This document shows, piece after piece, positions 7,685 through 14,589 of a stretch of DNA of 64,000 bases; positions within the stretch are counted from its first letter, which is position 1; each line of letters begins with the position of its first letter. Position numbers and translations under genes: made by a program. The notes under the pieces are model-generated. The model was not told where the DNA came from. It made no database searches and saw only the letters and a list, made by a program, of their open reading frames with translations. Source of the stretch: Bacillota bacterium. Lineage in GTDB: Bacteria > Bacillota > Clostridia > Lachnospirales > Lachnospiraceae. The DNA is taken from assembly GCA_029224465.1 (NCBI GenBank), contig JAQXUQ010000030.1:1-64000 (forward strand), given 5' to 3'.

Positions 7685-8413
7685 ATGCAGCACGGCAGCA
7701 TCATGGCAATCGTTATGGCGGCGGCATTTGCCGGAAGTTTCATTCAGGCGGTCGGCGGGTTCGGGTATGCGATTGTGGTGATGTCTGTTTTGCCGCTGTT
7801 TCTCAAGGTGCAGACTGCATCCGTGATCGAAGTGTTTACTTCCTCCGTCATGGTCTGCGTCATAGCTCTGCGTTACCGGAAAAACATCCGATGGAAGCTG
7901 ATCATTCTGCCGGCGCTTGCAAATGCGGTTTTCGGATATATCGGCATCCGTATTCAGTCGGCAGCCCCGGAGCAGCTGCTCCGGCGGATTTTGGGAAGCT
8001 GTCTTATCCTGCTTTCGCTCTGGATGATGAGAAAACATGGCGGGAGAAAGGTCCCGAACCGGCCGGTGGCAGGACTTGCCGCGGGAATGATGAGCGGCAT
8101 TATGGGAGGCATGATGAGCATCGGGGGACCGCCGATGGTGCTTTACTTCCTTGGAGTTACAGATTCCAAGGAGGAGTATACGGCGACGCTGCAGATGTAC
8201 TTTTTCCTTTCAACGCTGTATCTTTTCTTCACCCACCTGCTTATGGGACACATGACAAAAGAAGTGTGGACTTTCAGCCTTTTCGCGCTGCTTGGCCTTG
8301 GCGCCGGAACGGCAGCAGGCATGGCGGTTTTCCAAAGGATCAGACAGGAAACGTTTCGCAAGGTTGTTTACGGATTCATGATCTTTGCGGGCATCTATAT
8401 GTTATTTACATAA
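7685..8413 (+). CDS. TauE/SafE-family anion (sulfite/organosulfonate) exporter
   Basis: A 242-residue membrane protein with about seven or eight hydrophobic segments in two repeats. The motifs AVGGFGYA near residue 22 and IGGPPMVLYF near 140 are the two signatures of the TauE/SafE (DUF81) family. Known members export sulfite, sulfoacetate or related small sulfonates. It starts 12 bases after the aldolase stop and is followed 21 bases later by the SIS gene, so it is a full operon member. An exporter inside a sugar-uptake operon suggests that an anionic end product is thrown out of the cell. Confidence 0.85.
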   Translation: MQHGSIMAIVMAAAFAGSFIQAVGGFGYAIVVMSVLPLFLKVQTASVIEVFTSSVMVCVIALRYRKNIRWKLIILPALANAVFGYIGIRIQSAAPEQLLRRILGSCLILLSLWMMRKHGGRKVPNRPVAGLAAGMMSGIMGGMMSIGGPPMVLYFLGVTDSKEEYTATLQMYFFLSTLYLFFTHLLMGHMTKEVWTFSLFALLGLGAGTAAGMAVFQRIRQETFRKVVYGFMIFAGIYMLFT

Positions 8414-8434
8414 ATTCGAAAGAGAGACAGAACA

Positions 8435-9490
8435 ATGGATCGTACAATGAAAAACAGCACACTGACCTATCATGAAATCTACGGTCAGCCGGATTCTTTT
8501 CAGGCAATATTGGATACTCTTCCGGAGATAGAGGCAACGCTGGATGAGGTATTTGCTGAGAAATATGATCAGCTGATCTTTACAGGCTGCGGTACGAGTC
8601 TGTATCTTGCGCAGACCTCCGCTTATCTCTGGAGGGCTATGAACAGAACGCCGGCAGAGGCAGTGCCTTGCAGCGAGCTGTTGTTTTTCCCGGAAAACTA
8701 TATCAAGGGGAAGCGGACACTCGTTCTGCCGATCACGAGAAAGAGCTACACGACGGAGGTCAGGAAAGCGATTGACCGTGTACACGAGCTGCCGGGGGTA
8801 ACGAGCCTTGCGATCACCTGCGACCAAGACAGCCGCCTCTATAATGAACATTATATTCTGGCACCCGATACAGCGGAAGACAGCGTCATCATGACAAGAA
8901 GCTTTACGGCAATGATTTTCCTCGCGCAGATTCTGAGCATGCATGTTTCGGGGCATGAGGAATGGATCAAAGAGATGGCCGGTTACCGGCAGGAAGCCGG
9001 GAAGCTGCTGAAAGAGTGCGACGCGCTCGCCGAAAAGATCGTCCGTGAAAATCCGGATCTCAATCTTTTCATCACGCTCGGGCAGGGGGCGTACTACGGC
9101 ATCAGCAATGAATGCATGAATAAGATGAAGGAGATGGGCATCTCCAACAGCGAGGCATATTATTCGATGGAGTACCGGCATGGTCCGATGAGTCTGGTGG
9201 ATGAAAATACGCTGCTGATTCTGCTTTCGAACGAAAAAACCGAGAAAACCGATGAGGCGCTGATGGAGCAGATGCAGAGCTTTTCCGGTATAACCTGCGG
9301 CATCGGTCCGCATACGGACTATATGAAAGGCCTTCGCTATCATCTGGCGACGAATCCTTCTTTCAGCGAATACCAGGCTGCAGCGATGATGGGATTCATC
9401 GGGCAGTTCCTCGGTTACTATATTTCTCTGAAAAAGGGTATCAACGCCGATACGCCGCGGCATCTGACGCAGGCGATCGTGCTGAAGTGA
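8435..9490 (+). CDS. SIS-domain sugar isomerase/deglycase-like protein
   Basis: A 351-residue cytosolic protein with two SIS (sugar isomerase) domains, like the isomerase half of GlmS without the glutaminase domain. Visible motifs are FTGCGTSLYLA near residue 50, LPITRKSYTTEV near 105 and the GlmS-like YRHGPMSLVD near 250. Relatives include FrlB (fructoselysine-6-phosphate deglycase) and AgaS (galactosamine-6-phosphate deaminase/isomerase). In this operon it could remove an amino group from a sugar phosphate or isomerise it. Its role alongside a second, unrelated isomerase is unclear. Confidence 0.85.
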   Translation: MDRTMKNSTLTYHEIYGQPDSFQAILDTLPEIEATLDEVFAEKYDQLIFTGCGTSLYLAQTSAYLWRAMNRTPAEAVPCSELLFFPENYIKGKRTLVLPITRKSYTTEVRKAIDRVHELPGVTSLAITCDQDSRLYNEHYILAPDTAEDSVIMTRSFTAMIFLAQILSMHVSGHEEWIKEMAGYRQEAGKLLKECDALAEKIVRENPDLNLFITLGQGAYYGISNECMNKMKEMGISNSEAYYSMEYRHGPMSLVDENTLLILLSNEKTEKTDEALMEQMQSFSGITCGIGPHTDYMKGLRYHLATNPSFSEYQAAAMMGFIGQFLGYYISLKKGINADTPRHLTQAIVLK

Positions 9491-9510
9491 CCGAGTTTAG
9501 GGGGAAGAAG

Positions 9511-10860
9511 ATGATGGAAAACAAACTTCATGTTGGCGTTATTACATCCTGCTCCGGCAGGTGGCCGAGGGAGCTGCCGCAGAAAAGACTGAAAATCTAC
9601 GGCGACTGGTGCAGAGAAAACCTGAAAGAAGCAGACGTACATGTCTTTGACCGGATTGTCGGATCGCAGGAAGAGTTTGCACAGGCAGTGGAATATTTCA
9701 GAGGCTGCGGGACAGATCTTGTTATCCAGGTGATCGGCGCTTTTACCGGTGATGATATCTGCTGCGGACTCTATGAGCAGCTTCGGGTTCCGGTTATTCT
9801 CTGGGCGCCGGAAGAGGACGAATGGAATCGTGATGAAAGAATGTACGCGAACGGGCTGTGCTGCGCGGCAATGAACGGAGCGAGCCTGCGCCGCCTGCAG
9901 GCGCCGCACTATATCGTGTACGGCAACTTTGATGACATAAAAGCCACAGATAAAATCCGGAGGATTGTCCGCGCTTATACGGCAGTATGTGCTCTCCGGG
10001 GAACAACTTTCGGCCTGTTCGGCTACCGGCCGACCGCCTTCTATAACTGCGCGTCCGATGAAGTGCTCCTGCGGAAGACGTTTGGAATCCGTCTTGAAGA
10101 GACGGATCTTAAAGTCCTGTTTGATCAGATGAAAGAGATACCGGAAGAGGAGGTGTCGAAGGAGGAACAACATGTCATGTCCCTCTGGGACACGTCGCTC
10201 ATGCCGCCCGGACATCTTGAGAATCACTGCCGGCTGTATCTGGCGCTGAAAAAACTATATCCTTCGCTCGGCTACGCCTATTCCACGATTAAATGCTGGC
10301 CGGAAATGGGAAACGCGAAGACACAGCCGTGCGCCGTGCTCGGCCGCCTTGCGGATGAGGGAATTCATATCACCTGCGAAGGAGATATCGATGCGGGTAT
10401 TACCGCGTATCTCGAACATGTTTTGACGGAAAAGGTAACCTTCATAGCGGACCTGATCAACCTTTTGGAAGAGGAGAACACAGTGACGTTCTGGCACTGC
10501 GGAAACGGCGCACCGAGTCTGCATAATCAGGAAGACGGTGTCGTGCTCGCGGATCATCCGCTGGCCGGTCAGGGTTCGGCATTCTGGTGTTCCCTGAAGA
10601 GCGGAGCCGTGACGGCAGCACGCTTTTCGAACATTGACGGACAGTACCGCCTGTTTCTGCTTCCGGGTACGGCCGTGCCGACAAAGAGGAATACGAGAGG
10701 ATGCATGGTCAATGTCAAAACAAATACGCCGGTAACCACTCTCGTAGACCATATCGAAGAGACAGGCATGAGTCACCACTACGCGCTTGTCTGGTCTGAT
10801 ATTGCAGAGGATCTTCGAATGATTGCGAAGATTCTCGGCATTCCCGTAGTAGAACTCTAG
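9511..10860 (+). CDS. L-fucose/L-arabinose isomerase family protein
   Basis: A 449-residue protein of the FucI/AraA fold, enzymes that interconvert free aldoses and ketoses with a divalent metal. Typical segments are TDLVIQVIGAFTGDD in the N-terminal domain, GLFGYRPTAFYNC in the middle, and CEGDIDAGITAYL plus FWHCGNGAP in the catalytic half. The ATG at 9511 follows AGGGGG by six bases; a GTG overlapping the upstream stop is less likely. FucI-type enzymes act on unphosphorylated sugars, which fits import by an ABC transporter without phosphorylation. The exact sugar is unknown. Confidence 0.87.
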   Translation: MMENKLHVGVITSCSGRWPRELPQKRLKIYGDWCRENLKEADVHVFDRIVGSQEEFAQAVEYFRGCGTDLVIQVIGAFTGDDICCGLYEQLRVPVILWAPEEDEWNRDERMYANGLCCAAMNGASLRRLQAPHYIVYGNFDDIKATDKIRRIVRAYTAVCALRGTTFGLFGYRPTAFYNCASDEVLLRKTFGIRLEETDLKVLFDQMKEIPEEEVSKEEQHVMSLWDTSLMPPGHLENHCRLYLALKKLYPSLGYAYSTIKCWPEMGNAKTQPCAVLGRLADEGIHITCEGDIDAGITAYLEHVLTEKVTFIADLINLLEEENTVTFWHCGNGAPSLHNQEDGVVLADHPLAGQGSAFWCSLKSGAVTAARFSNIDGQYRLFLLPGTAVPTKRNTRGCMVNVKTNTPVTTLVDHIEETGMSHHYALVWSDIAEDLRMIAKILGIPVVEL

Positions 10861-10870
10861 GAGGAAACTC

Positions 10871-12034
10871 GTGAAAGAACAGAATCTGCTGCTGGTCCAT
10901 GGCGGCGCGCCGACCGCGGTCATGAACGCTTCGGTCTACGGCGTTATCACGGAAGCGCTGCAGAACCCGGAGATTGCACACGTATATGCTGCCATGGGAG
11001 GTTCGGGCGCGATTCTTAAAGAACGGTTCCGCGACCTTTTGCAGATACCGGAGGAAAAACTGCGGCTGCTTCCCCGGACGCCGGCATCGGCTATCGGCAG
11101 CAGCCGTGATCAGCTGGAAACGGAAGACTACAAAATGATCGCGCAGATCCTCCGGAAATATCAGATCCGGTATGTTCTCTTTAACGGCGGCAATGGGAGC
11201 ATGGATACCTGCGGGAAAATTTACCATGTCTGCCGGGACGAAGGACTGGAGATCTGTGTCGGAGGCATTCCCAAAACCATTGACAATGATCTTGCGGTTA
11301 CGGATCACGCGCCGGGATATCCTAGTGCCGCACGCTACATTGCGTCTACAACAGCCAATATCGCGGAAGATGTACATGCGCTTCCGATCCATGTAAGCGT
11401 TGTCGAGGCGATGGGCAGAAATGCCGGCTGGATTACAGCGGCTTCGGTGCTTGCAAGGAATAAAGGGTACGGACCGGATCTTGTCTATCTTCCGGAACGG
11501 CCGTTCCATGAAGAAGAGTTTCTGGAAGATGTGCAGAGATGCATTGACCGGAACCGCTGTGCGGTTGTTGTCTGCAGCGAAGGCCTTCGCGGAGCTGACG
11601 GAGAGCCGATTGTAAAACCGGTCTATCAGACCGGCAGAAGCGTATATTACGGTGATGTCAGCGCGCATCTTGCGGAGCTTGTCATCCGCAGGCTGGGTTA
11701 TAAAGCAAGAAGCGAAAAGCCCGGCATTGCGGGAAGAGCAGGCATCGAGTACCAGTCCCGCGTGGACCGGGAGGAGGCCATTCTCGCCGGACAGGAGGCT
11801 GTGCGCGCAGTCGTGCAGGGGCATACCGGCTTTATGATCGGTTTTCGCCGTGCGCCGGGAGATCCGTATCATGTTGATCCGATCCGTATTCCGATTGAAG
11901 ATGTTATGATGTATGAAAACAAAGTGCCGGAGCGATTTATAAACGCAAGAGGCAACGGTATGAACGAAGCGTTCTGCAGGTGGCTTTCACCACTTCTGGG
12001 AGATCCCTTCCAGCCGTTTTTCCGTTTTGACTGA
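10871..12034 (+). CDS. Phosphofructokinase-family kinase with unusual active-site motifs
   Basis: A 387-residue member of the PFK superfamily that would phosphorylate C1 of a ketose. It starts at GTG with AGGAGG six bases upstream. The ATP/PPi site normally reading GGDGS is GGNGS (106-110), so the metal-binding Asp is replaced by Asn. The catalytic loop is PKTIDND (134-140), with the Lys seen in PPi-dependent and group II enzymes rather than the Gly of classical ATP enzymes. EAMGRNAGW near 177 is conserved. The phosphoryl donor cannot be assigned from these mixed features. It lies between the isomerase and the mutarotase, as expected for the activation step before the aldolase. Confidence 0.88.
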   Translation: MKEQNLLLVHGGAPTAVMNASVYGVITEALQNPEIAHVYAAMGGSGAILKERFRDLLQIPEEKLRLLPRTPASAIGSSRDQLETEDYKMIAQILRKYQIRYVLFNGGNGSMDTCGKIYHVCRDEGLEICVGGIPKTIDNDLAVTDHAPGYPSAARYIASTTANIAEDVHALPIHVSVVEAMGRNAGWITAASVLARNKGYGPDLVYLPERPFHEEEFLEDVQRCIDRNRCAVVVCSEGLRGADGEPIVKPVYQTGRSVYYGDVSAHLAELVIRRLGYKARSEKPGIAGRAGIEYQSRVDREEAILAGQEAVRAVVQGHTGFMIGFRRAPGDPYHVDPIRIPIEDVMMYENKVPERFINARGNGMNEAFCRWLSPLLGDPFQPFFRFD

Positions 12035-12060
12035 AAGGACAAAAGCACGAGGAAGAATCC

Positions 12061-12987
12061 ATGCTGGAAATACTTTATAACGATTACATTGCGGCAGCAG
12101 TCAATACAATGGGTGCGGAGCTTTGGAGCCTGAAACGAAGAGAAGATGACAGAGAGTTTCTCTGGCAAGGCGACAGGGAAATCTGGCCGAGGCGCGCGCC
12201 GCTCCTTTTTCCCATTACGGGGGCTTTGAAAGACGGTAAAATCCGGATAGCCGGAAAAGAGCGGCAGATACCAATGCACGGCTTCGCGCGCGACTATGAA
12301 CATGAAGTAATAAGCGCGGATGCGGAGCGCCTGCGCCTCCGCTTTACGGGAAATGAGACAACGGAAGAAATCTATCCATATCATTACGTACTGGAGATCA
12401 CATATCAGCTTGCGGGGAGAAGACTGGACCAGACAGCCTGCGTCAGAAATACCGGAAGTGAAACCATGTACTTCTCGATTGGCTTTCACACAGGATTTTT
12501 CTGTCCGCCGGGCAGGAGGGGGAGCGCTCCGGACTGCATACTGCGGTTTGCCGATGCGGAGAATCCTCTGTGTTATGACAAAACAAAAGACGGCCTTTTA
12601 ACAGGCACGAAAAGCCCGCTGCCGGCAGCGGGAAACAGAATCCCGGCTGCCGGAGGAATCTTCCCTGACACGCTGATTCTGGATCATCCGAAGTCTTCCT
12701 ACATGGAGCTTTTCAATACTGTGACCCGGGAGTATGTACGTGTCCATATGAAAGATTTCCCGTATTTTCTCTTGTGGTCAAACCGCGCGGATGTGCCGTT
12801 CGTCTGCATCGAACCGTGGTACGGGCTGCCGGACTCTGTCAATGCGGATGGCTGCATGGAAAAGAAACCGGCGATCCTTGCACTCGGACCCGGAGAGACG
12901 TTTGCCTGCACACAGGGAATTGAGATTTCGCCTCCGGGGCAGGCAGAGAATTTGCACCGGGAGAGTTTATCCGGAGCCGTAAGGTAA
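12061..12987 (+). CDS. Aldose 1-epimerase (mutarotase) family protein
   Basis: A 308-residue mutarotase-like protein (LacX/YihR-type branch) that would interconvert alpha and beta anomers of the imported sugar. Visible motifs: LLFPITGAL near residue 60, MHGFARD near 84, and FSIGFHTGFFCP near 145, the histidines being typical catalytic positions. GAGGAAG precedes the ATG. The last 13 codons lie inside a 37-base tandem repeat, so the C-terminal tail (AENLHRESLSGAVR) may be a recent addition. Confidence 0.83.
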   Translation: MLEILYNDYIAAAVNTMGAELWSLKRREDDREFLWQGDREIWPRRAPLLFPITGALKDGKIRIAGKERQIPMHGFARDYEHEVISADAERLRLRFTGNETTEEIYPYHYVLEITYQLAGRRLDQTACVRNTGSETMYFSIGFHTGFFCPPGRRGSAPDCILRFADAENPLCYDKTKDGLLTGTKSPLPAAGNRIPAAGGIFPDTLILDHPKSSYMELFNTVTREYVRVHMKDFPYFLLWSNRADVPFVCIEPWYGLPDSVNADGCMEKKPAILALGPGETFACTQGIEISPPGQAENLHRESLSGAVR

Positions 12988-13045
12988 TTTGCACCGGGAG
13001 TGTTTTTCTGGGGGCATAAAGTAAACTGCACCGGGAGTGTTTTGC
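12949..13045 (+). repeat. 37-base tandem repeat, three copies
   Basis: The core TTGCACCGGGAG or CTGCACCGGGAG recurs with GCACC at 12954, 12991 and 13028, exactly 37 bases apart. Copies two and three share GCACCGGGAGTGTTTT. The first copy is inside the mutarotase gene, the second spans its stop, and the third ends just before the ribosome binding site of the next gene. Confidence 0.85.
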
Positions 13046-13087
13046 AAAAGACGCACAATAGCAGCAGGAAAAAAGAGGGAATACTGT

Positions 13088-14578
13088 ATGAAACATCTGG
13101 ATTTTGAATATGGGGCCGGCACGATGGGGGCGGAGCTGCCGGACTGGACCGACGTATTTATCCCGGGAGTAACCGTGCCGGATCCGCCTTATATTCCGGA
13201 GGATCAGCTTGAAAGAGCATACCGTGAAAGTCTGGATCACCCGATCGGCATGGCTCCCGTAAAGGAATTGGTGCATCAGGGGAGCCGCGTTGTTTTTGTG
13301 ATTCCGGACCGCGTCAAGGGCGGAGAGCAGACGACAAGTCACAGAAAACTTGCCTGCAGGTATATCCTGCAGGATTTATATGAAGCAGGCGTGCAGAAAA
13401 AAGATATACAATTCATCATTTCAAACGGCCTGCATCCAAGAAGCACGGAACAGGACGCGAAGGCGATCTTCGGACCGGAGCTTTTTGACGAGTTCTGGCA
13501 TACAGGACAGATCACAAGTCATGATTCCGAAGATCCGGACAATATGATTGACCTCGGCAAAACAAAGCGCGGTGATCCTGTCTGGATGAACAAAACCGTT
13601 TATGATGCGGATCTTGCGATCCTGATCGGGCACGTTCAGGGGAATCCTTACGGCGGGTACAGCGGCGGCTACAAGCACAGCGCCACGGGTATTACGAACT
13701 GGAGATGTATTGCGAGCCATCATGTACCGGAGGTTATGCACCGGCCGGATTTCACGCCTGTCAACAACGGTTCCCTGATGCGCCATAAATTTGATGAAAT
13801 CTCCATGCATATGGAAGAGAAAATGGGGCATCCGTTCTTCTGCTGCGATGCGGTGCTGGATTCCAGAAGCAGACAGATCGCGATCTATTCCGGGTACGCA
13901 AAGGAAATGATGCCGGAAAGCTGGAAGCTTGCGGATCGGAGGACGTATGTACACTGGGCGGAAAAGAAGTACGATGTCCTTGTCTTCGGCATGCCGCAGA
14001 AGTTCCATTATGGCGACGGCATGGGAACTAATCCGATCATGATGATGCAGGCCCTGTCCGCGCAGGTGCTGCGCTATAAACGGGTGATGAGTGATCACTG
14101 CGTCATTATCTGCTCTTCTTTATGCAACGGCTTCTTTAATGACAGCCGCTGGCCGTATCTGCGGGAACTGTATGACATCTTCCAGCACGATCAGATGAAC
14201 CAGCTGCCAGATATGAACCGCCTTGGCGAGTATTTTGCCACAAACGAAGAGTATATCCGTAAATACCGCTTTGCCAATGCGTTCCATCCGTTCCATGGGT
14301 TCTCGATGATGAGCTGCGGACACATCGCGGAAATGAATACAAGTGCGATTTATATCGTTGGCGCGCAGGACCCGGGATACGCGAGGGGGATGGGACTCAA
14401 GACGAGAGCCACTTTTGAGGAGGCGCTCGCGGATGCGATGAAGAAATTTGTCGGACCTTGCCCGAATATTCTTGCGCTGCCGGGAACATTTAAGACGGCG
14501 GCGGTGCATCTGTGTATGAAGGATCCCGGGATGGATTGTATGGATGCGTATGGGAGGAGCCCGGAGGAGAAAATATAA
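13088..14578 (+). CDS. LarA-like (DUF2088) nickel-pincer racemase/epimerase family protein
   Basis: A 496-residue protein related to lactate racemase LarA, which uses a nickel-pincer nucleotide to exchange hydride at C2 of 2-hydroxy acids. Candidate catalytic residues line up with LarA: His116 in NGLHP, His182 in IGHVQ, and Lys196-His197 in GGYSGGYKH. The family also acts on substrates other than lactate, including sugar acids. The ATG at 13088 follows GAGGG. No larB, larC or larE cofactor genes are in the window, so the cofactor would have to be made from genes elsewhere. It ends the operon, 12 bases before a convergent gene, with no clear terminator. Confidence 0.8.
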   Translation: MKHLDFEYGAGTMGAELPDWTDVFIPGVTVPDPPYIPEDQLERAYRESLDHPIGMAPVKELVHQGSRVVFVIPDRVKGGEQTTSHRKLACRYILQDLYEAGVQKKDIQFIISNGLHPRSTEQDAKAIFGPELFDEFWHTGQITSHDSEDPDNMIDLGKTKRGDPVWMNKTVYDADLAILIGHVQGNPYGGYSGGYKHSATGITNWRCIASHHVPEVMHRPDFTPVNNGSLMRHKFDEISMHMEEKMGHPFFCCDAVLDSRSRQIAIYSGYAKEMMPESWKLADRRTYVHWAEKKYDVLVFGMPQKFHYGDGMGTNPIMMMQALSAQVLRYKRVMSDHCVIICSSLCNGFFNDSRWPYLRELYDIFQHDQMNQLPDMNRLGEYFATNEEYIRKYRFANAFHPFHGFSMMSCGHIAEMNTSAIYIVGAQDPGYARGMGLKTRATFEEALADAMKKFVGPCPNILALPGTFKTAAVHLCMKDPGMDCMDAYGRSPEEKI

Positions 14579-14589
14579 GGCGGGAAGTT

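Noticed and set aside
6833-8038. A 401-codon open frame on the minus strand
   Set aside because: It is antisense to the class II aldolase and TauE-like genes and shows no family motif.
10715-11872. A 385-codon open frame opposite the PFK-family gene
   Set aside because: The plus-strand product has full PFK motifs; the minus-strand frame has none and no ribosome binding site was seen.
12949-13045. CRISPR array
   Set aside because: The unit is tandem with no spacers and only three imperfect copies, and there are no cas genes.
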